Notes: generated from the letters alone by a model not told the origin. Positions 1 through 12,057 are shown, counted from the stretch's first letter. The stretch: 64,000 nt of DNA from Crocodylus rhombifer (GCA_038503035.1 JAVSML010018836.1:1-64000); one strand, 5' to 3'. Made by a program: numbers and translations.

Positions 1-768
1 CCCCCTGCCCACTCAGCAGTAGCACAGGACACAACTCTATGCTACTATCCCTGCTGCTGCAGGGTGGGTGGGGAGCACCTCACCACAGCAACACAGGGCT
101 CCTGTTGGTGGCACTAAGACTCCCCACCCCACTCTGGCATGCCAGGTCCCACCTTCTGGGCTGCAAAGACCCCAGGGGTGGGGGGAAGCAGGATAGGGAT
201 CCCCAAGACTGCAGCAGGCATCCCATATCTGCCCTCACCCTGCACAGAAATCTGGGAGGTATGTGACCCCCCATGCCTCCCCCAGAAGTATGCATGGTTG
301 CAAGGAGCCAGCACCCCATCATCCCCTGGATGAGCTACCCACAGCTCCATCCCACTCCCAGCTGGGTCCTGTGGTCATGCATTCCCACCTGGGCCCCAAG
401 TCCCCATGCACTACCCCAGCTGGGCAGTGCGCCCAGCCCCAGATCTGCTCAACTGCTTCCCTCCCTCCTTCCCTCACTTTGGGGGCTGCAAGGAGCTGCT
501 CTCTATTCTACCTGGCTACCAGGTGCATGTGTGCATGTGAACATGCGCATGCCGACCCCTGCCTGACCATCCTCCTCCCACTCCTCCAAGCCCCAAACAG
601 CCCCTTGTAGGCTGGAACTCTGCTATCCTGCAAAGGGAAATGTGCAGTTTCCCATGTTTTTCTCCTTCAAAAGAGAAAATTTGCGTTTTTCTCCTTAAAA
701 TGAGAAAATCTGTGTTTTTCTGCATTTTTCCATGGCAAACAGAAAACCTGGATCCTTGGTGATGTCTG
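1..768 (+). repeat. Half copy of a GC-rich fold-back repeat
   Basis: From about 160 to 768 this matches, in the same order and orientation, the stretch at about 2405-2940. Shared landmarks are a run like CTGCACAGAAATCTGGG near 240, a CAGCTGGG block near 360, and a tail of AGAAAAT and GTTTTTCT blocks ending near GGATCCTTGGTGATG. It looks like the right half of a second copy of the element at 1194-2940, with the left half outside the window or lost. The several open frames here are GC-driven and encode nothing recognisable. I cannot name the family. Confidence 0.5.
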
Positions 769-1193
769 CTCTAAAGTTATGCTCATCATCCCAACATTCC
801 TGAAAGATGCCATGTTAGAAATGCAACATCATGCACGTGTCACTGTGTACAGCAAATGGGTTTTCTCTATTTTCTGGTCATTGTATTGAATGTATGACAA
901 AATTAGCATGGATCTATCTGAACTGTTACTGATTCTTCCTAGGCAGTTTAAAGGATATGGTTAGAATTGGAATCTGAAGCTTTAGGCACAGAATCCTAAG
1001 GTTCCTGAGGCTGTATGCAGCCCAATGATAAGTGTTTTGAAACACAATGTCAAAAGAGACTCTGCCACACTTGCATGGCTGCAGAGCACTTTTAAAGTGG
1101 CTGATTGTGGAATAAATTAAGCTTTATCAAATGAGGGTGCTCCGCTTTACAGCACCTTAGAGAACTTGTGCTCCCTAGGGTTAATTTGTAGCA
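769..1193. other. Non-coding spacer, nothing recognised
   Basis: AT-rich sequence between the two fold-back repeat copies. I see no gene, known repeat terminus or RNA gene in it. Confidence 0.5.
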
Positions 1194-2940
1194 TGATCAG
1201 CTGGGATCCTGGTTTTTTCCTAATAAAAAATACCAAATTCTCTGCTAAAAAATAATCACAAATTGTCAGCTAAAACCCCCAAATCCATGATTAAAAATTA
1301 AAGGTCCCTCAGAACCCGCCCCCCCCCCAGCCCTGCTGGTGGCCTCACACACCACTCACAGCCTCCACAGCTTTGCTGGTGGTCCTTGCCCCCGACGCCC
1401 CGAGATCTGTATGTGGGAAAGGTGCAGGCTGCATACTCAAGTTCGCACCCTGTTTCCCTGTCCCAGGGCCTCTCGAGCCCAGTGGGCATGACACAGTGTG
1501 GCAGGGAAGAGCGGAGCCACCAGGGTTCTCCTTGCCAGTGCTCATCCCCCCCCACTGCCCTGGTGACACGCCCCCTGCACCTGCCACTGCTTTGAGCTGC
1601 CCCACATCACTGCCCTAGCTACAGCCCTGTGTGCAGGAGGCGCATCACCGGAGCAGCATGAGGATGAGCAATAGTGATGAGATCCCTGGCTGCTCCAGGA
1701 TGCAGTGCGCGGAAGGGAGGCAGCAGTCAGGCTGAGCATGGCCAGGGTGCACAGCGTGGCAAGGGCCATTGTAGCAGCTGTGCGAGGCAAACTTGGCTGC
1801 AGTAAAAGTCGGCATAACCCAGTGTGACAGGCAGCAGTGGAGCCACTGGGGGTTTCCTCGCCACTGCTCCCTCCGCTGCCCTGGCAACGCACCTCCAGCA
1901 CCTACTGCTGCTTTAAGGGGCACAACCCTGCGCCACTGCCCTCACTGCAGCCCCACACACAGGAGGCATGTCACCAGAGCAGCAGAGGAGGGGGAGCACT
2001 GGTGAGGAGCTCCCCAGTGGCTCCACTGCTGCCTGCCACATTGGGTTGTACCTGCTGGGCTGGGGAGGCCCCAGGGAAGGGAAGCAGGGCAGCAGGGAAC
2101 AGTCCCCAGGGGCCTCCCTAGGGGGCTCCCAAGCCCAGCAGGCATGATCTGGTGTAGCAGACATGAGTTGGTGTGGCAGGCAGCAGTGGAGCCACCAGGG
2201 ATCTCCTCACCATTGCTTACCCCGCCGCTGCGATGTTCCTTCTGCAAGCAGTGCATCAGCAAGGACAGCAGCGTGGGACTGTGCTCCTCAAAGCAGCAGC
2301 AGGCACTGGAGGTGTATCACCAGAGCAGTGGGAGGTGGGGAACAGAGGCAAGGAGATCCCTGGCACCTCTGTTCTTCCCTGCCACCCTGGGTCATACCTG
2401 ATGGGCCGTGGGGGCTCCAGGGGAGAAAGGGAGGGTGGGATCCCAAGCCCTGCAGCCTGTGCCTGCCCTGCATACAGATCTGGGTGACACAGGACCCTTC
2501 TACCCTCCGGGAGTGCACATAGCAGCAGGGAGCCAGATGAGGTCCCATTCTGCTCCCCATTAGGGCCCTGCAGCTGGGCATTGCAGTCCTGGGCCCCAAG
2601 CACCACCCTCAGCTCTGTACAGCTCCCTCCCTATAGGGTTGTCAATCTGCCCGCCTCCCCACTCTGCACTTACCTGCTGGAGCTGCTCTTCAGGCTGCCT
2701 GGGGCCACATACATGTCCATGCATGCAGCACACCATTGTCTCTCCACCTTTCTCCCGCTCCCTCCCAGCTTCCTGCGGGATGGAACTCTGCCAGCCTGCA
2801 GGGAGCTCATTACAAAATAGCAAGATCCACAGGTTTCTCTGGTAAAATGGGAAATTCACATTTGCCTCTAGTAAAGGCAAAATCCGCTGTTTACTCTGTT
2901 TTTCTGTGAGAAACAGAAAGCCCAGATCCCTGATGATCAG
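1194..2940. mobile_element. Fold-back (inverted-terminus) GC-rich element
   Basis: The left end near 1194 (GATCAGCTGGGATCCTGG) is an imperfect inverted match to the right end near 2940 (CCCAGATCCCTGATGATCAG). Further in, about 1400-1505 is an inverted copy of about 2385-2485: both carry AGATCTGTATG, a GCAGGCTGCA-type block and a CCCAGGGTGGCAGGG-type block. Internally a GGCAGCAGTGGAGCCAC module occurs at about 1500, 1828 and 2178, and inverted at about 2015-2035. This suggests an element built from direct and inverted internal duplications, probably a non-autonomous DNA transposon. No transposase frame is visible. Family not identified. Confidence 0.5.
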
Positions 2941-3659
2941 TGCTAGGCTGATGCAGCCCTGCCCTACCCCCAGGGCTTTTAGCAAGAAGAGAGGGAGGAA
3001 TGAGATGCTGGCTGAAGGTTGCCCAGCTTGAACTGGAGAGAGGGGCTGGTGGATCAGAATACGAATTTAAGTTTAATTTCAATTAAACTACCTCATGGCT
3101 CCCCAGCTGGCAACTGACTCCTCCTTCCCCCTTTCCCCTCCCTCTTCCCCTCCTGCTGACAGCTCTGGAGCTGGTAGAAGGGAGATGGGGGAGAGGGGTA
3201 GCTCCTCAGCTGCAGGCAGGCTTCTCAGGCTCCTGCAGGTGGGCTTGATCCCCTCCTGACCTCCCCCGCCATAACCCAATAGGTGAATGTGCTCGGCTGC
3301 ATTGTTTCTAATAGGCTTATTTCGTTATTGATTTTAACAGGAGTTAGGTACCAAAATACTTTTGAGGATGTAGGTTTAAGTGACTTAATTAAAATCACAG
3401 AATGTGTCATTATCTTTGCCATGATTTAAATGTCCCAGAGTCTCTGCTGCATTCGTAGTCCATGGGCAATTCTGAAGGCAGGTGATGTGGCACAAAAGAC
3501 ATAGTTGTGATGATGCCTATATTGGCATAAATGAAGACATCCATGAGGCTGCTCTAAATTAGATCGACTGGTTACTGACCACAAAGGAGCCATCTACCAA
3601 TTTGGGATTGTGGACTGCAGTGGATCTCTGCCTATGACATACCTGTTTATGAGAAGAGA

Positions 3660-3800
3660 GAGGTAGTTAGCCATGTTAGTCTGAAATCAGGTAGATGGCA
3701 GGGTAGATACGAATCTTCTAGACTAACTAAACCAGAGATATATAGCATAAAGCAGTGATTCTCAACTGGGGTGCCATAGCATCATTAAAAAGGTAACTGG
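3660..3800. repeat. Repeat debris: possible PLE flank and hAT-like terminus
   Basis: The stretch GTTAGCCATGTTAGTCTGAA...CTTCTAGACTAACTAA at about 3667-3730 is a short inverted arrangement around TTAGTCT/AGACTAA, a style seen beside Penelope-like elements. At 3752 it is followed by CAGTGATTCTCAACTGGGG, which resembles the consensus end of hAT superfamily transposons (CAGTGGTTCTCAAC). Both are truncated by the CR1 that begins near 3810. Assignment rests on short motifs only. Confidence 0.3.
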
Positions 3801-3809
3801 AAATAAAAT

Positions 3810-4447
3810 ACAAATCCATGGTGCACCCACATCTTGAATATTGTGAGCCATTTTGGTCCCCACATCTTGAAAAAGGACGTAGTGGCATTGGAAAAAGCAC
3901 AGAGAAGGGCAACCAAAATGATCAGGGCCATGGAGCCGTTGCCATTCCAGGAGAAACTAAAAAGGTTAGGACTGTTCAGTTTGGAAAGAAGAGGCTGAAG
4001 GGTGGATATGATAGCAGTGTGGACCATGTGAACAGGGTGCTGTTGTTTCCCAGTCCTCAGAATACTAGAACTGAGGGCACCCACTGAAATTAGTATGTGA
4101 CAGGTTTAAAACTAAAAAGAGAAAGCACTTTTTTATGCAGCACCTAGTTAACTTCTGCAATTTATTGCCACACCAGCTGGTGGAAGAAGATAGCATTGTC
4201 AGGTTCAAAAAGGGACTGGATAAAGTCATTGCTATTGAACAGAATGGAGAAGATGTTTCCTCTACCAGCTGTAAACCAATAATGGTAGATGCCAAGAAGG
4301 AAATTAAATAAGAGATAGATCACTCTAGAGCTACTCAGTTCAATGCTCTTCCTCTATATACCACCCATTTCTGCCACTGTCAGACGCAAAATACTGGGCT
4401 AAGTGGACCATTTGTCTGACCCAGTATGGCACTTCCTATGTTCTTAA
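3810..4447 (+). mobile_element. CR1 retrotransposon, 5'-truncated, decayed
   Basis: This fragment covers the end of the reverse transcriptase ORF and the 3' untranslated region. The conceptual translation contains the family block reading roughly HLEYCEPFWSPHLEK, followed by the nucleotide block AGGCTGAAG...GATATGATAGCAGT. It ends with the CR1-type tail CCCAGTATGGCACTTCCTATGTTCTTA. Several frame breaks show it is an old non-functional copy. Confidence 0.75.
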
Positions 4448-4469
4448 GATGGGATTCTTCCACTCTCTT

Positions 4470-4985
4470 CAGCAGTGGTGAGGCCTCACTTGGAGTACTG
4501 TGTCCATTTTGGGCACTACACTTCTAAAAGGTTGTGGACAGTTTGAAAAGAGTCCAGTTCAAATCAACAGAAATGATTAGGGGCCTGGTAAGCAGGACTT
4601 AGGAGGCTGAAAGAATTCTGATTATTTAGTCTGGGGAAGAGATGACTGAGAGGGCTTTGTTTACAGTTTTCACAGGGGATGGAGAGGGATTTTTCTCTGT
4701 GGCTGCAGTGGCAGGACTAGAAGTAATAGCCTCAAGCTTCAGAAGGGGACATTTTTTAGGCTGGAGATTAGAAGGAACTTTCTGACTATGAAGGTGGTCA
4801 AGCATTAGAAAATGCTACCTAGAGAAATGTTGGGATCTCTATCCTTGGAAGTTTTCAAAAGCAGGTTAGACAGGGACCATGAAGCACTAGCTGGGATGGT
4901 TTAGTCAGGAATGATCCTGTCTTGAGCAGGGGACTAGACTAGATAACCTCATGAGGTCCCTTGCAGCCCTACTTTCCTATTAATC
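4470..4985 (+). mobile_element. CR1 retrotransposon 3' fragment
   Basis: Starts with GTGGTGAGGCCTCACTTGGAGTACTGTGTCC, the nucleotide form of the CR1 block (L/V)RPxLEYC. It continues through the GGCTGGAGATTAGAAGGAACTTTCTGACTATG region and ends with GAGGTCCCTTGCAGCCCTACTTTCCTAT, the standard end of CR1 3' regions. It lies directly after another CR1 fragment in the same orientation but is a separate piece. No open frame survives. Confidence 0.75.
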
Positions 4986-4988
4986 TAC

Positions 4989-5052
4989 AAGCTTTTATGA
5001 GCCTAAGCTCACTTGAGTATCTGAGGAAGTAAGCTTGGGCTCATAAAAGCTT
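4989..5052 (+). other. Hammerhead-like hairpin of PLE type
   Basis: AAGCTTTTATGAGCC at 4989-5003 is the inverse complement, with small differences, of GGGCTCATAAAAGCTT at 5037-5052, so the segment can fold into one long hairpin. Inside it, CTGAGGA at 5021-5027 fits the hammerhead core CUGANGA. It is followed by a possible short stem, GTAAGC/GCTCAT with one mismatch, then AAAAGCTTA where active hammerheads have GAAA. PLEs are known to carry hammerhead motifs near their ends, so I read this as a decayed PLE terminus. Confidence 0.45.
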
Positions 5053-5065
5053 AAGCTATGTAACT

Positions 5066-8000
5066 CCTATCCATGATGTGCTACTGTGCTGTGCTCAGAG
5101 CTTCTTTTAGTCCAGTCATGGCTTTCTTTTTTCCTCCCCATATGAATGCTGTCAAGGCACTACATGCTAGCCCACTAAGGGTAAATTTTGTTATCAGTTC
5201 AATTTCATTAAGACACCAAGAGGTCTTGTGCACTGGAACCCATAAATTAAACATTATTAATGCTATTACTGTGATTGCATGTTCCAATTCCCAGGTTTAC
5301 TTTAATGATGCATGTTATGAAAAAGCCATGTTGGTATAACAATGAAAAATATGCTGCCCTGCATGACATTTCATTTATGGATCGACAGAAGTCTATTATG
5401 ATGACTAATTCCATGATAGGATCATGTCACTTATTGCTAAACATAAATGAAATGTCATATGGAGCCACCTGTTTTTCATTCCTTAATTCATTCTAATTAC
5501 TGTCCTTAAACAAATGACTGTGACTAAGATATCCAGCAGCCAACAGGACTGTCTTTGGTTTTATGCATTAGTGCATAACATGCTTTTGCAGCACTGGATA
5601 AGACTTTATTTTGAATGAATATAAATCCTTGTATGCCTGTCAATTATAGCCTTTCCTCTGATACATGAAACCATATCTATTGATAAATTACTTGCACTCA
5701 GGGTATTGTTTCCCGCTGGGTTCATTTCAGAATGGCTTGTAGTCACAGAGCTCTCAATAATTTAATTTGGACATTTTCTTCCTGGTTGATTTACTAATGT
5801 TTCTATTCTATGCACAGATGCTTGAATAAAGTAACATAAATCTCCCAATGATTAGAAAATGTGATCATTTATTACATGGACAATCAGTTTATTTAAAAGC
5901 ATAATTAGTTTGTACCTCAAGAAACCTTTTCCCAGGTGTGATAAACTACAAATAATTACCAAATCTCCTCTGGTGAAATTAAAAGTCACACAAGGCTGCT
6001 ACTAGGAATTTGTGATTTGACAGAGAAAGGGGCTTTGTTTTTAGGCTGTGTTTACAGAAGATAGGGTTTTTTTTTTATTGTTTTCAGTACCTTAGGACTC
6101 AGAGGAAGAAGGAGATAGAATCATAAGGACACTGGCTGCTTGTGGCAAACTGTAACCAGAAAGTACTAGTAATTATATGGTCCTCAGATGTTCCCAGTAT
6201 TGAGAATTCAGATTCCAGTTCCCTTCCCACTGGAATCAAAGACAAAATCCCCATTGATTTAAACAGGAGCAGGATCTAATGTTCAAAACACTATACTTGC
6301 TCTGGTTCGAGGAAAGTGCAGGCTGTTGTTGTAATTGAATATTATATTTTTCCTCCCAAGGTTGAGTTCTTAGGAGAGATGAATGAGCCTGTGTTTAAGT
6401 TTGGATTCTATTGTCTAATCTCTGTTTCAGTAAATTATGTGTTGAGTGATTGAAGCAATAGGTTGAGAGGTAAGACTGCAAACCAGAAATGCTGAGTTGT
6501 TTCCCCACTATGACCTCTTGTCCCTTACAGGGACTCACTATTTGGATGCCACAACCAGTTTAGCAGTAGGAGAATGGTCATGATCCTAAGCCTCTTTTTG
6601 AGTCACTCCCTTCTTTAGAATTCAGTTCTCAGCTCTGTCACTAATTTACTGGCAACTGGATTTCCACAGTGATTCAGCTATCCATATAAAGGAGATATTA
6701 ACACCCTCCTCCCCCCAGAGAGATGTTAGGAGGATTTACACTTATGTTTCTCCAGTGCTCAGACATCCTTGCCAAATAGAAATGCAAAGCATCACTTCCC
6801 AGACAAACTCATTTGAGTCCAATCTTGAATTATTGCATCTTTTTAGGAGGCCATGCCTGCTTTTGCTACAATACAAACAGCAAAGCATCTGGAATTCATG
6901 TTCTAGTCACATAATATCCATGCAGGTTCTGAATTTGCGAGCCTATTTATCTGTGTGCAATTGACAAGCCTCTGTTGTGCGTCACTCACTTATTGGAAGT
7001 TATTTGTGGAGCTAAACTGTATATCACAAATGAACAGCAAAGGAAGTATATCTATACTGATGAAGACATCATTTATTTGCATTTGTTTCAGACACCTCAA
7101 GTATTACACCCTGTTCCTAAGTATTGCGGAGTCTGCTACCAGCAGGGCAATTTCCTTATCAAGAATAATCAGTCATTCACTGCAATCTGCTCTTACCCTT
7201 GGCATTTATTCTATTCTTAATTACCACACTGTCAGCTTCACCATTGTAGGATAAATTGCACTGCCCGCAATACCTATATACAACACCTTCATCTTAAAAT
7301 CCTGATAAAGAGACGTCATATGTAAAACAAGTACAAAATTAGAGGTTGAAAAGAGGAAAGATCTCATGCCTCACAGCCTTTCAATGAAATTATGTCCTCT
7401 GCTTTCTGGGCTTAAACATTTTATGTGTGTGTGTGTGTGAGTGAGAGAGAGAGAGAGAGAGAGAGACAGCAAACCAAGTTTTGTTTGATTCAAGTGCAAT
7501 ATTTGGGACCTGATCCAAAGCACATGGAAGTCAGGTTAAATTTCCACTGAATTCAATGAATTTGGCATTAGTCCCTCTGGTTTAGAGAAATTCAATTTTC
7601 CATTAATTCTTAATACGGAATTGATTCAGGAACCAAGAGGTCAGGTGATGTGCTTAAGGTGACATAGTGATCGAGTGCCTTGTTCCATTTTTAACTTTGG
7701 ACCATTCTAGTTGTCATGTCTATCTACCTATCTTGGCATCCATCTTAGTACTTGGGTATTCAGACACACACTCACACAGACAACCCACCTGAAAATCAAT
7801 TTTCCATTCCTTCCTCATATATGCAGTCTTGGGAGGGAGTTGTCCTCTTTCTTCCTCCCTCTCCTGTCATCAGGAAAGATAAAGCAGATTCTTTGGGGAT
7901 GGCTATGGAGGAGAAGAGAATAATTCCACTGAAAAATATTTTTCACCAGTTCATAGATGGAAGAATGCATAACTGAACAATATATATTTGTCCTAGATCT

Positions 8001-9600
8001 TTAAAATAGTTTTGTTTAATATAACACTAGATAACTGCAGCAAACCCACTGTTCTTGCTTAAGAATATGGAGCCTTATTCACTACTTGTCTGTGGCTAGA
8101 ATGTCTATAATAAACAAGCATATATTCACACTGACCAAATATTTTCAGCCACCTCAGAAAACATTTTAAATCTCTCATATTCCCAGCTGTTCTGTTTCAA
8201 ACCTCTATCATCAGCTTTGGCAAGGAGAAGGAATCTTCTCTAGTCTTCAGCAATGTTGAGCTTTATAACGTGACTTACTCAAGCTCACCCTCTGAGAAGG
8301 CAACACATAACTTAGAAGACTTATTAAAAATCAGCATGCGAAAAGCTCAGTGGAACGTGTGATAAATAAGCTAGAGATGATTTCAATTGAGATTCAGATA
8401 GCTCAGTCAGTATGAAATCAACCTTTGAATACAGAAGAAAATTATAGGGTGGAGGTGGGAATGGGGAGGGATTTTTCTTTTAAAATATGTCATCCCACCT
8501 ACAATCACTCATTATGCTATTATTAAAAGATAATAGAGATAATGTAAAGTAGAAGCATCCAGTAGTTATTCCATTGCAATCATATGAAGAGACAAAAATA
8601 GAAAGCTGCCCTTCAGGTCTGTTATATGTTCTCAGTAACCTGTACACACTGGTAGTGTCTTAGTGTTTTTTCCCCCATTTTATTCACTATTTTCTTTGTG
8701 TTGTATATCTTGACTTTGTCTTAGATACACCTGGAGGATATAATTTAGGTAATCTACCCATTTATCTTCCAACTATTGTTTGCCTCTGTTGCATTATGCA
8801 AATTAATCCAAATCTATCTGAAGGTACATGATTATAGAAATATTCAGAGAAAGAAAATAATAGAAAAAAATTAATATTGGCTTGATTAATGGCATAAACG
8901 TCAAAGACAAATTTGATATTGAGTAGGAAATTCCTGAACAGTAATTCTACTGCCCTTACTCATTCTGACTGAAAGGAACTCTGATGGTAGTGAGATTATC
9001 CCCCGAGCTAGGTGCTACAGGTGGCAGAATTGTACCCATCATTCTCCAAGAGCTTTTCAGCACTAAGAGGGGCAGAGTGGACTACAACTTAGAAATGGAG
9101 AGAAGTGAACAGGAAGGCATTATAACTGGAATAATGAGGGAAATGTTCATGTGCCAGCTCTGTAAAATTAGATATTGAAGGGCAGAGATATCCAGCTTCA
9201 ATTTTTAGAACCAGGTTAGACATTCCTAAAATCTGTTTAGTTGGTCCAGTCTTAGTAGATAGTAAGCAATCTGTGCTTCCAATGTGCCTTGAGGGACTAT
9301 TATAGCTCTTTGACTGACCTGTTACACAGGTTACAGGTAACCTTGTGAGCTGGCTACTGATGAAAGAGGCAAAAACAGATTTACAGCTCAAACTTTTATT
9401 TGCTTGCACTTTAAAAAAAACCCAAACATTTATCCCAAAGTCTATTTGGTTACCCATGGCAGATTTTCACCTATATCAGCTGAGAGACTCGAGAGGTGGG
9501 AGGAGGGTGGCATGCAAATTGGCAGCAGGTCTTGAATTCATTTTCTCCAAATTTCCCTCCAGCCTGTAAACCCTATTTATAAATTCCTGATTCTAATGTT
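5066..9600. other. AT-rich non-coding stretch, no gene seen
   Basis: About 4.5 kb of AT-rich, CpG-poor sequence. The open frames are short, none exceeding about 120 codons, and none has a recognisable domain. Apart from the microsatellite at 7424-7466 I see no repeat terminus. Likely intergenic or intronic single-copy DNA. Confidence 0.5.
7424..7466. repeat. Compound TG/GA microsatellite
   Basis: A (TG)n run followed by GAGTGAG and then a (GA)n run of about 12 units. This is a simple sequence repeat, prone to length variation. Confidence 0.95.
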
Positions 9601-9611
9601 GGCTGACAGAC

Positions 9612-9845
9612 AAGGATCTTTGGATGAATATGGTATCTTTTATTAGACCAACTTAAATAGTTGGAAAACAATTTTTAAGCAAGCTTTTGGGTTCAAAAAC
9701 CCTTCAACAGGCTAAGGAAGTTTCAGCAGTTAGTGTGTGCTCTTCCTGGATGGAATGAAAAGTAAAGTCTAATAAAAGATATCAGGTTCACCCAAAGAAC
9801 CTTGTTTGCCTATGTCCTTAGATCAACACAGCTATAACCTACGCA
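9612..9845 (-). mobile_element. Short PLE-derived element with inverted ends
   Basis: The left end, CAAGGATCTTTGGATGAA...TATCTTTTATTAGACC at 9612-9650, is inverted relative to GTCTAATAAAAGATATC...CACCCAAAGAACCTTG at about 9767-9804, giving arms of about 38 bp. The same terminal block (GATATCTTTTATTAAACC) sits at the 3' end of the coding PLE at 19125-22890, which links the two. The centre contains, on the minus strand, CTGTTGAAGGGTTTTTGAACCC then AAAAGCTTG, a degenerate hammerhead-like fold. It is too short to encode anything, so it is a non-autonomous derivative or pseudo-LTR remnant. Confidence 0.6.
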
Positions 9846-10199
9846 ACCGATTCTAATGTTTTAATACATGACTTTTGATTGGTTTTATTTATAGTTCTTT
9901 GTTTCACTGAAATTTTTGGAACAGAACTGAACCAGTTCTCTTGTGGACTTGGAAGGTGTCAGTTAGTTAGGGTTTATAGTCTTAGAAGAACAAAAGGGAC
10001 TGTTTTCTATCTCCTTTCCTTCCCCATTGTGGAATGCTGTTCAACACTGTCCTGTTTCTTCTTTACTTTAGTTTCTGGTCTTCTCTGACAAAGCTGTTTT
10101 GTTTTTATAAATTAAACATCTAAAGAAAAATATATCTGTTAGGACAAAAATAGCATTTAATACATTTGGTTACATCAATCACTCCTACTAATAGCTGGA

Positions 10200-10590
10200 A
10201 TGGCTTAGTCCATTTGTCTGTGTGTCTGTCTGTGATGAGGAATAGAAAAGTACTGAAAGAAGTATACACTTCTACACGTGTCGAGGCAGGATGGGGGATG
10301 TGGGTGAAGGCCGAGTAGGAACAACACAGCAGCCTTCAGGATAAGCTTATCAGGAAACAGCTTGAGAAAATGCATCTGGTTCAGCAAGACACCAGGATGA
10401 GTTGCTGTCAGACTGCCAAGAGTATGTTATGGGGTGGGCAAATCTATATGTGACTTATCAGTATATAAAGAAGTCTGTGCTTTGCTTTTGTTGAGAATTA
10501 GCTGTCCCTTGCTTTTTCTCCCATGGCCATGCAAAATAAAGCACTTCTGATAGCCAAACAGTAATCCTGTCTGAATTTCCACATCAGCTG
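10200..10590 (+). mobile_element. Candidate solo LTR
   Basis: GTATATAAAG at 10461-10470 looks like a TATA box. About 70 bases later AATAAA lies at 10535-10540, followed by GCACTTCTGAT. That order and spacing (TATA, short R region, poly(A) signal) is the classic retroviral LTR layout. I could not define exact TG...CA ends or a target duplication, and no internal retroviral region is next to it. It could be a chance combination in AT-rich DNA. Confidence 0.35.
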
Positions 10591-10736
10591 TCCATAACAC
10601 TCTTTAAATGTGAATAGCTTGAAAACCATAAGAGACATTTCTCTTCATTTGTGTCTTCAGAGAAATTTCTTTGCTAAACCTTAGCATTTGTTTAGTGACC
10701 ATTTCAGGATGATTTCCACTTCCAGAACTGGGAAAA

Positions 10737-11100
10737 ATGTCAGAGGCCAGGGCTACTCTACTGAGCTCCTCCCAGGAGAGCGCCAGGAGACTGGCATGGC
10801 AGGGAGGGCACAGGGAGGGGCCAGCTGAGGAAATGCAGGAGTCAGGTAGAGGCACAAGGCAGTGGGCAAGCAGTGGTGGCCCCATCTCAAGCCCCGAGCA
10901 GGGAAGAAGGTGCCCAGGGGCAGTGCGGAGGAAGCCCTGGGGCATTGGTGGCTGTTGCAGGGTGCAGAGCTCCCCTACCCTTGTCCTTGCCTTTGCCCTT
11001 GCCCTGGCCCATGCCCTTGCCCAGGAAAGAGGCATGCAGACCACAGCCAGGCAGCAGCATGGGTGGGTCTGCCTCCACCCCGTTGGATGAGCATGCAGGA
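10737..11100. repeat. GC-rich patch with hexamer repeat
   Basis: A GC-rich island in AT-rich surroundings. At about 10979-11026 it contains a CTTGCC-like hexamer repeated about eight times with changes. It yields long frames on both strands, as unselected GC-rich DNA does, with low-complexity arginine/alanine or leucine/proline translations. I do not think it codes for protein. Confidence 0.5.
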
Positions 11101-11689
11101 AGGGATAGGTATCTTCAAATCTTCAGCCTATTTTATTTAAAATTTATAAATACTTAATTTAATAAATATAAAAAGTAAAATCTATCTGTTTGTTTTTGTT
11201 ATTTGAAATTCATCCATCATTCTTGACACGCAATTTGATAGTTTTAAGATAAAGGTATAATATAGTATATTTTGATTACTTAAGGTATGGTCTTTCCTTA
11301 TAATATCTCCTTTCAGTCCTTGTGCTTTGTTTAATTGTATGTAATTACTGGGTTAGACATATTGATGGCTTCCTGTGCTCTACTGACCAAGCTATTTATC
11401 AGATCTGCAAAGGTTCATGCCACAGTGACTCAAAAACAGGTTTTGGGGCCTCCTTCTTAGCCACACTTCTGTAGCTTGGCCTAGGCTCCTTGAAAATGGT
11501 TAAGGTTGGCAACTGATCATGCCATGAATGATTTGGTAAACATTAATAATCATCTTTTGTCCTCATCTATCAATACACTGGAACCTATCTGCACATTCCT
11601 TGAGAGGTTGTAGCTAGGCAGCTATTGTGAAATATAGGAATTGTTATACTGGATTGTATCCAAGATGCTTAGAGTCTCGTACCCTGCAG

Positions 11690-11900
11690 GTGCATTTACA
11701 TGTGCCCCTATGGCTCCGTTGTTACTGCACTGTCATTTAGTACTTCATTTGTCAGTACTAAATGATGGCACAGTGTTGGCAGTGTACACTTATTTTTAGC
11801 CACTACAACACCGTAGCAACATGCTATAGCAAGGGAATACATCGCTACAGAGATGTTACTGTGGCGTTTCGGTTTGTGCCCATCCTTTTGACACACCCTG
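11690..11900. repeat. Palindrome-containing repeat, possible MITE
   Basis: CATTTAGTACT at 11734-11744 is the exact inverse complement of AGTACTAAATG at 11754-11764, and imperfect pairing extends outward (CACTGT / ACAGTG). The neighbourhood has unusually many CG dinucleotides for this window. Termini and family are unknown. Confidence 0.3.
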
Positions 11901-12057
11901 TTTCTAAGACGACACGCAGTATCAGAAGGGTTAAAAGGAAGTATATGCATGGTGAAGTAGACAGATATTAGATAATCTATTCCCAATACTAAGCCTTACC
12001 CAGGCTTTCAGTACTTAGAGATTGGCTCTAAGTCATGAGCTTTAATATCCCTTCTAG

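Noticed and set aside
1542..1901. 119-codon frames in the first 2.6 kb
   Set aside because: Many overlapping frames of similar length on both strands of a GC-rich repeat, with no codon or domain support.
6300..6312. GGTTCGAGG as a possible tRNA T-loop
   Set aside because: No matching A box, anticodon arm or acceptor pairing at the right distance.
10604..11044. 146-codon minus-strand open frame with alternating Ala/Arg/Lys
   Set aside because: Product of a CTTGCC-type hexamer repeat. Low complexity.
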